NCBI GenBank assembly: GCA_015060865.1
Contig: SUXS01000001.1
Span: 186,001-250,000 of the forward strand
Reading direction: 5' to 3'
DNA from: Bacteroidales bacterium
Lineage (GTDB): Bacteria; Bacteroidota; Bacteroidia; Bacteroidales; Bacteroidaceae
DNA: 64,000 nt
This document shows, one piece after another, positions 36,044 to 45,170 of the stretch. Every line of letters begins with the position of its first letter. Position 1 is the first letter of the stretch. A program made the translations under genes and the position numbers. The notes under the pieces are model-generated. The model was not told the origin of the DNA, did not search any database, and was given only the letters and a program-made list of their open reading frames with translations.

Positions 36044-39000
36044 ATGAATAAGATTAAAGTTGTATTGGCCGGACTGATGCTTTCACTCCTGACGTCCGCG
36101 CAAGTGTTTGCCCAAGGCAAATACAAGGTACAAGGCGTAGTCTACGATGAGTTAGGCCCCGCCGTAGGTGTATCCGTAGTGGAAAAGGGTACCACAAACG
36201 GTGCTGCCACAGGCCTCGAAGGCGAGTTTGCACTTACAGTAGCTGGCCCCAATGCCATCATTGAAATCAGCTACATAGGCTACACTACACAGAGTTTCAA
36301 AGCGTCAGCACTGCCTAAACGCATCACACTCGCCGAAGAGACCACACACCTTACCGATGTGGTCGTTATCGGTTACGGTTCGCAAAAGAAGAAAGAGGTG
36401 ACAGGCTCTGTAGCCTCCATCAAAGCTGAGGACTTCAATGCCGGTATCAAGTCGAGTCCCGTGGGACTGCTGCAAGGTAAGGTAGCCGGTCTGAACATCA
36501 TCAAAACGTCTTCAGATCCCACCTCTACTGGCTATAACATCCAAATTCGTGGTTTCTCCACTCTTGACAAAGGAGCGGGCACCTCACCCCTCTTTATCGT
36601 TGACGGTGTGCCTGTAAGCAACATCGACAACATCTCCCCCAATGAGATTGCCTCCATGGACGTTCTTAAGGACGGTTCGGCCGCTGCCATCTATGGTACT
36701 CGCGGTACCAATGGTGTCATCATCATCACCACCAAGCGTGGCGACAGCTTTTCTGACGTAGCTACCACACGCGTAGAATATGATGGCTATGTGTCTGGTT
36801 CAGTGCGTAACGGAAATCTTGGAATGGCTTCACCCGAAGAATTTGTTAATTTGGAAAAAATCACAAATGGGCTTGTCAAACCAACAATTTTTCAAGATGA
36901 GGCTGGGAATTATGTTCTTACCGACTGGATGGATGCGTTATGCCGCGATGCAGCCTTGGCACACAATCACAATGTGGCTATCGTAGGTTCGTCAAGCAAG
37001 TTCAACTACCGCTCATCACTTACTTATAAAGATGCACAAGGCATCGCTCTAAACTCAAACCGTGAAGAGATTATCGGTAAGCTTGCTGCATCGCAGAAGG
37101 CCCTTGATGGTTGGCTGGAGTTGCAGTACGACCTCTCCTACATGCACTATCGCAACGATTATTTCTGTGGTGACTTCAAGCAAGCAGCAACCATGAATCC
37201 CACCTATCCGATATATGATTCTTCTACGCCTAATGGCTTCTTCATGCCTCAGGGTACAGGACAATCCAACCCCGTAGAGCAGATGATGCAGAAGGAATCA
37301 TATAAAGATGGTAACTATTTCCGTGGATCGGTAAAGGCTACCGTGAACGTGAAGCCTGTAAAGGGCATGCTCCGCATCAATGGATTCGCAGCTATCGAAG
37401 AGGGTGACAACCGCTCTTATTGGTACAATAGTACCATTAATACCGACCTTGCAGGCTCTGGTACAGCTGGACGTGGTACTGATATGAGTTTCAGTAGACT
37501 ATTCGAACTCACCGCCGACTATATGCGTACTTATGGCAGCCATAGTATCACTACTGTAGCCGGTCTCTCTTATCAGAATTTCTTGTATGATGGCAACAAT
37601 ATTGAAAACAAGGGATTCCCTACCGATGATGCCAAGTATTATCAGATTGGTAATGGTGATGCGTCTAAAAACTACCTAAATGTTAGTTCATACCGCAATT
37701 CAAACACACTTGCTGCAGCCTTCTTCCGTGCCAACTACAACTATGACGAAAAGTATTTGGTATCAGCTTCTGTACGTCGTGAGGGTTCCTCTCGTTTCGG
37801 CGTAAACCACAAATGGGGATGGTTCCCCGCTGTTAGCTTGGGTTGGAGAATCAGCGGTGAGAATTTCATGCGTAATCAAGATTGGTGTAACGACTTGAAA
37901 CTCCGTGCTGGATTCGGTGTTACAGGTAACAACCTAGGCTCTGATCTCCAATCTATAGCCATGCTTTCTAATGGTGGTACCTTCTGGTACAATGGCCAGT
38001 ATGTAAACACATATGCTGTTAGCCGTAACGTAAACCCAGATCTCCGTTGGGAAAAGAAGTATGAGTATAACATCGGATTGGATTATGCGTTCTTGAACAA
38101 TCGCCTCTATGGTAGTTTGGATACCTATTATCGTAACACCAAAGACTTGCTTTGGGACTACGACGTTCCGACTCCTCCATACCAATATCCAACATTGCTA
38201 GCCAATGCAGGTGAAATGAACAGCTATGGTGTAGAATTGTCAATTTCTGGTGTTCCTGTGAGAACCAAAGATTGGACTTGGATTACCACCCCGACTGTTG
38301 CATGGAATCGTTGTTATATTTCAAAGCTCTCAGATCCTTCTAAAGGATTCAACTATACCCAAACAACTTCTGGTGGTATTGGCGGTGAGAATGGTTTGAT
38401 GAACACCAACACCCAGATTCTTATCGAGGGCCAATCTATCGGTGAGTTCTACGGATATAAGTTTGAAGGCATGAAGTCTGATGGCAGTTGGGTTTATTCT
38501 ACTCCTGCTGGTGGTTGGACATCTTCTCCGGTAGAGGGGCACCGCCAAACGTTAGGTAATGCACAACCTGCTGTTACCTTTGGCTGGAACAATACCGTAA
38601 GATGGCATAATTTTGACATGTCACTTTTCTTCCGTGGTGTAATAGGCAATAAGATTCTCAATGTGACACGTCTTGCTTATGGTCCACAAGGAAGTATGTC
38701 ATCCAACGTTTTCATGTATGATATCGAGAATCATTATATACAAGACGGAAAAGATAGAGGCGTTATCTACACGAATAAAACCGATTTCTCCAATTACTAT
38801 TTGGAGGATGGCTCATACGTAAAACTTGACAACATCACACTCGGCTATAACTTCAAGCCTAAAAGCAATAAGTTTGTAGAGAACATGCGCATCTACGCTA
38901 CTGGACAAAACCTTCTCACCCTCACTAAGTATAGCGGACAAGATCCGGAGGTGAACACCACTAACGTATGGAGTGCAGGCATTGACTACTGCGATTTCTA

Positions 39001-39049
39001 CCCCGTTGTGGCCAACTTCCTTTTAGGTGTTAATATCAGTCTGAAGTAA
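36044..39049 (+). CDS. susC: SusC-type TonB-dependent outer-membrane transporter
   Basis: A 1001-aa porin for malto-oligosaccharide import, paired with SusD. Signal peptide ends AQVFAQ. A carboxypeptidase-regulatory-like domain (KVQGVVYDELGPAVGVSVV), SusC-type TonB region (DVVVIGYGSQKKKEVTGSV), plug domain (IQIRGFSTLDKG, PLFIVDGVPV, AAIYGTRGTNGVIIITTK) and a long beta-barrel follow; it ends with LLGVNISLK. Substrate assignment rests on locus context. From about 36,790 onward codon usage becomes noticeably more T-ending than in the plug region. Confidence 0.93.
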   Translation: MNKIKVVLAGLMLSLLTSAQVFAQGKYKVQGVVYDELGPAVGVSVVEKGTTNGAATGLEGEFALTVAGPNAIIEISYIGYTTQSFKASALPKRITLAEETTHLTDVVVIGYGSQKKKEVTGSVASIKAEDFNAGIKSSPVGLLQGKVAGLNIIKTSSDPTSTGYNIQIRGFSTLDKGAGTSPLFIVDGVPVSNIDNISPNEIASMDVLKDGSAAAIYGTRGTNGVIIITTKRGDSFSDVATTRVEYDGYVSGSVRNGNLGMASPEEFVNLEKITNGLVKPTIFQDEAGNYVLTDWMDALCRDAALAHNHNVAIVGSSSKFNYRSSLTYKDAQGIALNSNREEIIGKLAASQKALDGWLELQYDLSYMHYRNDYFCGDFKQAATMNPTYPIYDSSTPNGFFMPQGTGQSNPVEQMMQKESYKDGNYFRGSVKATVNVKPVKGMLRINGFAAIEEGDNRSYWYNSTINTDLAGSGTAGRGTDMSFSRLFELTADYMRTYGSHSITTVAGLSYQNFLYDGNNIENKGFPTDDAKYYQIGNGDASKNYLNVSSYRNSNTLAAAFFRANYNYDEKYLVSASVRREGSSRFGVNHKWGWFPAVSLGWRISGENFMRNQDWCNDLKLRAGFGVTGNNLGSDLQSIAMLSNGGTFWYNGQYVNTYAVSRNVNPDLRWEKKYEYNIGLDYAFLNNRLYGSLDTYYRNTKDLLWDYDVPTPPYQYPTLLANAGEMNSYGVELSISGVPVRTKDWTWITTPTVAWNRCYISKLSDPSKGFNYTQTTSGGIGGENGLMNTNTQILIEGQSIGEFYGYKFEGMKSDGSWVYSTPAGGWTSSPVEGHRQTLGNAQPAVTFGWNNTVRWHNFDMSLFFRGVIGNKILNVTRLAYGPQGSMSSNVFMYDIENHYIQDGKDRGVIYTNKTDFSNYYLEDGSYVKLDNITLGYNFKPKSNKFVENMRIYATGQNLLTLTKYSGQDPEVNTTNVWSAGIDYCDFYPVVANFLLGVNISLK

Positions 39050-39062
39050 AAACATTTAAAAA

Positions 39063-40775
39063 ATGACTACAATGAAAAAGATATTTATTGCTTTCTTAAC
39101 AATCCTAATCACGCTTGGCACATTGACTTCATGCGAAGACATGTTGCAAGAGCAAAACTACGGCAACCCGACCATTGAGGATATGATGTCCAATGAAGCA
39201 AACGTAATCCTTCTTGTTGGTCAAGCTTATGCAGAAGTAAAGTGGGTCCATGATCATTGGGGATATTGGGGTGTATCTTCCCTTACTTCAGATGAGTGCG
39301 TGTGTCCTACACGTCTTCCTGGTGAGCATTGGGCTGATGGCGGCTATTGGAAAAATCTCAACACACACAACTGGAATGCCTTTGGCGATGCTTTCAAGAA
39401 CATCTGGAATTCTACCATTTCAGGAGCAGTCCTCTGCAATAAGTTGATAAGCACGTTGGATACCTATAAAGAGAATATGTCTAATGAGATTTATCTACAA
39501 TATCGTGGTGAGCTGGAGGTTATGCGTTCTTACTACTATTATCTTCTATTCGATTGCTTTGGTCGTATCCCTTACCTGGAATCATTTGAAGATGTCACAG
39601 AGCCTTTGATGGAGCCCGAAATTGTGTGGTCACATCTTGTAGCCTGTTTGGAGCGTAATGCGCCCAACTTGCCCGTTGTTACTGATGCTACCCGTGCAAC
39701 CAATTATGGCCGTGTTACACAAGGTATGGCATATTCATTGTTAGCACGTCTCTACCTAAATGCCGAGTCTTATGGCTGTACACCTACTAATATAAATCTC
39801 CCTGAAGGCTGCGAGGTGGAAATTACCAATACCACTGATTTCTATACCCATGCTGTTCGCTGCTGTGATAAGGTAATTAACTCAGGCGCATATAGCATTG
39901 AAGAGAATTATTTCGATAATTTTAAGATTCTTAATGAGAATAGTCGCGAGAATATTTTTGTGATTGTAGAGGATGGTAATGCCAAGTTTGATTTGCGCTA
40001 CAATGGATCTATGTCCAACAAGATGCGTATGGTTCACCTATCGCTTCACTACTGTCACCAGACAGCTTGGAATATGATTGAGAAGCCATGGAATGGTTTC
40101 GCTGCCCGTCCCACATTCATCGACTTATTTGATGGCAAGGATGTTCGTGGTACTGGCATTGGCTATGGAGAAGAGACGGTTGGTACTAACAATCCTAGGC
40201 AGTTTGCATGGTTTGTTGGTCCTGTAGCAGACAAGGATGGCAAAGTACTCAAAGATGAGAATGGAGATCCTGCAATTATCACGAAAGATATTATTTCACT
40301 TTCTGAGGCCACATGGAATGATGGGGCACGCTTCTGCAAATACGAAGTAGATAAAACCAAGAAATATGATTGGGCAGAGAATGACTACGTACTCATGCGT
40401 TATGCCGACGTACTTTGGATGAAAGAGGAAGCCATCCTCCGTGGTGGTCAAGGTTCTTCAGGGTTCAACACACCTGATTTCCAAACGCTCAAGAAACGTG
40501 CTTTTGCCTATGAGACTAATCCAGCAGCCGCTTATGCAAGTGCATACCCCGATGTACTTACCCTTGACAATATACTAGACGAACGTGGTCGTGAGTTCTC
40601 TTGGGAGTGCATTCGTCGCCGTGACCTAATTCGCTTCAATCAATTCGACAAGGTAGAATATGTTACAGGCAAGGAGCCTTTCCGCCGTTGGTTCCCCATT
40701 CCATTCTCTGTCATCGAGAAAGCAAAGCGCGATGAGAACGGTAATCCTATCTGGATTCAAAACGAAGGATACTAA
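39063..40775 (+). CDS. susD: SusD-type starch-binding lipoprotein
   Basis: A 570-aa surface lipoprotein lidding the SusC barrel. Start 39063 or the in-frame ATG at 39072 (MKKIFIAF). Lipobox LTSC; SusD-like TPR helices (YLQYRGELEVMRSYYYYLLF, GRVTQGMAYSLLARLYLNA) and the C-terminal RGREFSWECIRRRDLIRF, WFPIPFSVIEKA ending. Gap to susC 13 bp. Pairing with GH13 and GH97 genes supports an alpha-glucan ligand. Confidence 0.93.
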   Translation: MTTMKKIFIAFLTILITLGTLTSCEDMLQEQNYGNPTIEDMMSNEANVILLVGQAYAEVKWVHDHWGYWGVSSLTSDECVCPTRLPGEHWADGGYWKNLNTHNWNAFGDAFKNIWNSTISGAVLCNKLISTLDTYKENMSNEIYLQYRGELEVMRSYYYYLLFDCFGRIPYLESFEDVTEPLMEPEIVWSHLVACLERNAPNLPVVTDATRATNYGRVTQGMAYSLLARLYLNAESYGCTPTNINLPEGCEVEITNTTDFYTHAVRCCDKVINSGAYSIEENYFDNFKILNENSRENIFVIVEDGNAKFDLRYNGSMSNKMRMVHLSLHYCHQTAWNMIEKPWNGFAARPTFIDLFDGKDVRGTGIGYGEETVGTNNPRQFAWFVGPVADKDGKVLKDENGDPAIITKDIISLSEATWNDGARFCKYEVDKTKKYDWAENDYVLMRYADVLWMKEEAILRGGQGSSGFNTPDFQTLKKRAFAYETNPAAAYASAYPDVLTLDNILDERGREFSWECIRRRDLIRFNQFDKVEYVTGKEPFRRWFPIPFSVIEKAKRDENGNPIWIQNEGY

Positions 40776-40869
40776 TCAGTACTTCTTTAGAATATGAATA
40801 TGATAAAGATATAAAACTATAAATTATCAACAATTAACTTATTTATTAACATTCAAAATTCTAATTATT

Positions 40870-42441
40870 ATGAAGAAATTTGGTATTTTCATGTGCAGTC
40901 TTGCACTTGTAGGAATTACATTTACTTCTTGTGACCCCGAAGATGGTCCTCAGGGTGGTGTAGATTTTGACAACCTCGTAGAGGATGGTTTCTACGCAGT
41001 GGGCGAGGCTTGCCCTATTAAATCTGTAGATGCAGAAAATGCAGTATTAGCACAGATGTCACAAGGTGTTAACGAAGTTCTAATGGACCAAGAAGGTAAA
41101 ACTTGGGAAGAAGCTAAGCGCGATGGAATGTGGGAGAAATACATTTACCTTGAGGCTAACAAGGATTTCGAACTTATTCTGAAAGAAGGTTCCAAAGCGA
41201 CTATCTATGGTGCAGAGTTAACAAAGCAGGAACTTACTACAGATGGTACTCCGCTTCAAGGTTACAAGGGTAGCTTGATTATCGGTCAAAAGATGCAAGT
41301 TGCCGAGGCTGGATTATATCACATTGTGCTTGATTTGAATAAGGATGGTAAACTAGACCTTACAGGTGGCGCTCAAATCATTGTTGCTCCTGTCACATGG
41401 GGTGTTTCTGGTGCTATGAATGGTTGGGGGATGACAACTGCAGATGCTGAGGTTAAATCAGCGACAGAGATCGTTTGGACCTGGACTGAGCAGGAAATCT
41501 CTGCAAATGGCGAATTTAAATTCAAAGATGAAAATGGTTGGAAAATCGTTCTCGATGATGCTGGTGCTGTAAAGGCACACACTAATCTTGGTGCCAATCT
41601 CCAAAATGGCGGTGCTAATATTGTTGTTGCAGAAAGAGGTATTTACACTATTACTATGACTTATACTCTTGCTAAGGGTGATATTGCAAATAGCTATAAA
41701 TATGAGCTTACTAAGACAGGTGATGTTGCAGCTAAAGATTATTCTGCTTGCGTTATAGAACTCGTCGGTGATGCAATTCTTGATCAAGAGGGTGCAGAGA
41801 AAGACGCTTCTTCATGGGGTTGGGGTAATGTATATTCGCTGGGAACTCCTACTGTAGAGGGTGACGTTTACACTTGGAAAGCTTCTGATGTTCAATTAGG
41901 TGTAGCTGGTGGCTTTAAGGTTCGCACTGAGAACGCTCAGGCTCAAGGCGATATTCCTGCATTTGATTTCGGTATTGATGGCGGTAATGCAACAGTAAAA
42001 GAAAATGGCTATTATAATATAACCGTTACTATTGATGCTGCTAATGACACAAAAACTTTAACTTATGAGCTTACCAAAACTGTAGACGTGGCAGCAAAAG
42101 ACTATTCAGCTTGCGTTCTTGAGCTCGTAGGTGATGCTGTTGCTGAGCAAGAGGGTGCTGAAAAGGATGCAACATGGAATTGGGGTAATGTTTATTCAAT
42201 GGGAACTCCTTCTGTAAATGGAACTGTTTACACATGGGAGGTATCTAATGTTAAGTTACTCGCAGCAGGTGGCTTTAAGGTTCGCACTGAGAACGCTCAG
42301 GCTCAAGGAGATATTCCTAATTTCGATCTTGGCATGGATGGTGGCAATGCAGCTGTAGAGGCTGATGGCCTTTATGTTGTAAAAGTAATAATTGATGCTG
42401 CTACCGAAGCGAAGACATTGGAAGTAACTCCTGTTGAGTAA
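40870..42441 (+). CDS. SusE-like multi-domain surface starch-binding lipoprotein
   Basis: A 523-aa lipoprotein. Lipobox FTSC is followed by acidic DPEDG, a surface-export type signal. After an N-terminal domain come Trp-containing CBM-like modules (VTWGVSGAMNGWGM, SSWGWGNVYSLGTP, ATWNWGNVYSMGTP). The last two are near-identical tandem domains offset by exactly 120 residues. The position after susD is that of SusE/SusF, which bind starch but are not enzymes. A terminator-like hairpin follows, probably reducing readthrough into the enzyme genes. Lower GC than the downstream genes. Confidence 0.85.
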   Translation: MKKFGIFMCSLALVGITFTSCDPEDGPQGGVDFDNLVEDGFYAVGEACPIKSVDAENAVLAQMSQGVNEVLMDQEGKTWEEAKRDGMWEKYIYLEANKDFELILKEGSKATIYGAELTKQELTTDGTPLQGYKGSLIIGQKMQVAEAGLYHIVLDLNKDGKLDLTGGAQIIVAPVTWGVSGAMNGWGMTTADAEVKSATEIVWTWTEQEISANGEFKFKDENGWKIVLDDAGAVKAHTNLGANLQNGGANIVVAERGIYTITMTYTLAKGDIANSYKYELTKTGDVAAKDYSACVIELVGDAILDQEGAEKDASSWGWGNVYSLGTPTVEGDVYTWKASDVQLGVAGGFKVRTENAQAQGDIPAFDFGIDGGNATVKENGYYNITVTIDAANDTKTLTYELTKTVDVAAKDYSACVLELVGDAVAEQEGAEKDATWNWGNVYSMGTPSVNGTVYTWEVSNVKLLAAGGFKVRTENAQAQGDIPNFDLGMDGGNAAVEADGLYVVKVIIDAATEAKTLEVTPVE

Positions 42442-42542
42442 ACAACACGTTCATGTGAAGCTTCCTCTAAATAGAATCCATATAATCACCCTTGGGTATA
42501 TATAGGTTCTGCTAGGGGACAATAGCATGAACAAACAACACA

Positions 42543-42600
42543 GGGGTGCCCTCAGCGGGTGCCCCTTTTGGCCTAAGGTCTTTGATCGGGCCTTAGGTCG
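42543..42600 (+). terminator. Tandem terminator-like hairpins after susE-like gene
   Basis: GGGGTGCCC (42543-42551) pairs with GGGTGCCCC (42557-42565), including two G-T pairs, followed by TTTT. A second hairpin, CCTAAGG/CCTTAGG, lies at 42572-42597. Part of the 328-bp spacer 42442-42769. Confidence 0.7.
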
Positions 42601-42605
42601 CTAAT

Positions 42606-42754
42606 GCAGCATTGCTGAATTGAAAATTGGAAATGGAGAATTAGCCATCCGACAGGCGATTTTCAGTCCTCGTTAAACGTTAAACGTTCAACCATAAACA
42701 ATAAACCAAAAGCCAAAGACCGTTGTCTGTTGACTGTTGACCGTTGACTTTTTA
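42606..42754. repeat. Heptamer-phased array before GH13 gene
   Basis: Eleven consecutive 7-mers each ending in C from 42672: GTTAAAC, GTTAAAC, GTTCAAC, CATAAAC, AATAAAC, CAAAAGC, CAAAGAC, CGTTGTC, TGTTGAC, TGTTGAC, CGTTGAC. Upstream words AATTGAA, AATTGGA, AATGGAG, AATTAGC keep 7-bp spacing. GTTAAAC and GTTGAC words differ by few substitutions, as if the unit drifted along the array. Confidence 0.85.
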
Positions 42755-42769
42755 ATAAAATTATAACTC

Positions 42770-45070
42770 ATGAAACGCTATATCCTACTAGCTCTTGAAT
42801 TGTGCTTCTTGGCATTCCTGGCCAGTTGCGAGCCACAAGTTCCTGTTACACCCGAAGAAGAAATCGACCTAAGCAGTCTACCCTACGGACTCTCGGGCTA
42901 TTCGCTCACAGACAATAGCACACCGAAGGCCGATGAGCCCTGCGTAATCTATTATAAGGCTGGTGACGGATTCCCTTTCAGTGGATACACCGAGGTGCTG
43001 TATGCACACATCGGTATCGTTGAGTTCGAGTGGAAGCATGTGCCTGCCGACTGGAATACAAACTTAGATCGATGTCGCTTCACGGCCACCGACGTGCCCG
43101 ACGTGTGGATGCTACGACTTGAGCCAAGCATCAGAGAGTGGTTCGGTGCCTCACAGGACGAGGTGATAAACAAGATAGGTGTGGTGGTGCGCAATGCCGA
43201 TGGCACCCGTCAGACGGCCGACCTCTTCTGCACTGTGGAAGACCGGCACGGCACCGCCTACGATGAGGTAGAGCATGCCGCAATGCCTTCTGGCGTGTGC
43301 GAAGGCATCAACTACATCGATGAGCATACCGTCACCCTGGTACTGAAAGACCGTGACAGCCAAGGCGGCAGCTACGATCATGCCTACGTCATTGGCGACT
43401 TCAGCGAGTGGGAATACCAATCCGAATACGCCATGCTGCGCGATGAGGAGGCAGGCACGTGGTGGTACACCTTCGAGCAGGTAGAGCCAGGCAAGGAATA
43501 CCGTTTCCAATACCACTTGCACGATGCCGAGCGCGGCACCATACGCATCTGCGACCCCTACACAGAGATTGTATACAGTGCCGATGACCACTGGATACCG
43601 GCAAGCACATACCCCGGCATGCCAGCCTACCCTACCGCCACATCGGGACTCGTGGGCGCATTCCAGACCGCCCGCGAGAACTATGCATGGCAGGTGGACT
43701 TCACCATCGCTAACCCCGACGACCTCATCATCTACGAACTGCTCCTACGCGACTTCTCCTCCACCAAGGACCTGAAGGGGGCACTTGCCCGCCTCGACTA
43801 CCTGGAGGCGCTGGGCATCAACGCCATCGAGCTGATGCCGGTTCAGGAGTTCGACGGCAACAACAGCTGGGGCTACAACCCCTGCGCCTACTTTGCCATG
43901 GACAAGGCCTACGGCACACGCGAGATGTACAAGCAGTTCATCGACGAGTGTCACAGCCGTGGCATCGCAGTGCTCCTCGATGTGGTATACAACCATGCCA
44001 CTGGTGCACACCCCATGGCCAAGCTCTATTGGAACACTACCGGCAACTGTACCGCAGCGGACAACCCTTGGTTCAACGTCACAGCCCCCCACCCCTACAG
44101 CGTGTTCCATGACTGGAACCACGAGAACGCCGAGGTGCGCGAGCATGTGAAGCGCAACCTCGAGTACCTGCTCCGTGAGTACCGCTTCGATGGTTTCCGC
44201 TTCGACCTTACCAAGGGCTTCACCCAACGTAAATGTACCGAGGCTACCGCATCGAACTACGACCAGGGCCGTATCGACGTGCTCACCGAGTACCATGACG
44301 CCATCAAGGCCGTGAATCCCGAGGCCGTAGTGATACTCGAGCACTTCTGCTGTGATGCCGAGGAGCGTGCACTTGCCGAAGAGGGTATCAAGGTATGGCG
44401 CAACCTCAACAACAGCTATTGCCAATCGGCCATGGGCTACGTGGAGAACAGCAGCTTCAGCGGACTGTGGACAGGCACCTCCATGCCCTTCGGATCCTAT
44501 GTCGGCTTCATGGAAAGCCACGACGAGGAGCGCCTCATCTACAAGGCCAAGACCTGGGGTGCAGGCACCATAGCGCAGTCGCTCGATGAACAGATGCAAC
44601 GCGCCGCCATGGGTGCTGCCTTCTTCTTCACCGTGCCGGGTCCGAAGATGATATGGCAGTTTGGCGAACTCGGCTACGACTACTCCATCGAGGAGAATGG
44701 CCGCACAGGCGAGAAGCCACTACGTTGGGACTATTTTGAGATGCCTGAACGCCGTGCCCTCTACGATGCCTATGCCCAGCTCATCACCTTCCGCAGAGAG
44801 CATCCCCAGTTCTTCACCAGCGAGGCCGACTTCACCTGGAAGGTGTCCACATCGCACTGGAGCACAGGACGCCACATCAGTTGCGTAGCAGGTGAGGAGG
44901 CCTTCGTGGTAGTGGGCAACCCCGACACACGCGAGCAAGCCATCACCGTGACCTTCCCCATCGAGGGTTCATGGAGAAACTATTTTGAGTCTTCAGAGAG
45001 CTACACTGGCACAACGACAACGGTAACCCTCGGGGCTGGAGAGTACAGACTGTTTTTAATTGAAAATTGA
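42770..45070 (+). CDS. GH13 alpha-amylase/pullulanase-family lipoprotein
   Basis: A 766-aa envelope lipoprotein with lipobox LASC. N-terminal beta domains include a CBM48/E-set-like part (YDHAYVIGDFSEWEY). The GH13 barrel shows GYNPCAYFAMDKAYG, region I LLDVVYNHA, nucleophile Asp in GFRFDLTKGF (about 478), acid Glu in VVILEHF (about 523) and Asp in MESHDEERL (about 584). All three catalytic carboxylates are present. Likely degrades starch or pullulan at the cell surface (SusG-like role) or in the periplasm. Its last residues and stop codon lie within a heptamer repeat array. Confidence 0.9.
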   Translation: MKRYILLALELCFLAFLASCEPQVPVTPEEEIDLSSLPYGLSGYSLTDNSTPKADEPCVIYYKAGDGFPFSGYTEVLYAHIGIVEFEWKHVPADWNTNLDRCRFTATDVPDVWMLRLEPSIREWFGASQDEVINKIGVVVRNADGTRQTADLFCTVEDRHGTAYDEVEHAAMPSGVCEGINYIDEHTVTLVLKDRDSQGGSYDHAYVIGDFSEWEYQSEYAMLRDEEAGTWWYTFEQVEPGKEYRFQYHLHDAERGTIRICDPYTEIVYSADDHWIPASTYPGMPAYPTATSGLVGAFQTARENYAWQVDFTIANPDDLIIYELLLRDFSSTKDLKGALARLDYLEALGINAIELMPVQEFDGNNSWGYNPCAYFAMDKAYGTREMYKQFIDECHSRGIAVLLDVVYNHATGAHPMAKLYWNTTGNCTAADNPWFNVTAPHPYSVFHDWNHENAEVREHVKRNLEYLLREYRFDGFRFDLTKGFTQRKCTEATASNYDQGRIDVLTEYHDAIKAVNPEAVVILEHFCCDAEERALAEEGIKVWRNLNNSYCQSAMGYVENSSFSGLWTGTSMPFGSYVGFMESHDEERLIYKAKTWGAGTIAQSLDEQMQRAAMGAAFFFTVPGPKMIWQFGELGYDYSIEENGRTGEKPLRWDYFEMPERRALYDAYAQLITFRREHPQFFTSEADFTWKVSTSHWSTGRHISCVAGEEAFVVVGNPDTREQAITVTFPIEGSWRNYFESSESYTGTTTTVTLGAGEYRLFLIEN

Positions 45071-45170
45071 AAATTGAAAATTGAAAATTGAAAATTGAGA
45101 ATGGAGAATATCGGAGTTCTCCGAGTACTTCCAAAAAGCGACAAAACAAATAACTCATAATACACAACTC
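45059..45170. repeat. ATTGAAA heptamer array over a stop codon
   Basis: Five perfect ATTGAAA units (45059-45093) and one ATTGAGA. The upstream gene's stop TGA (45068-45070) is inside the array, so the repeat sets its C-terminus (Ile-Glu-Asn). ATGGAGA, ATATCGG, AGTTCTC follow in the same phase; the rest of the spacer is AT-rich. Confidence 0.85.
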
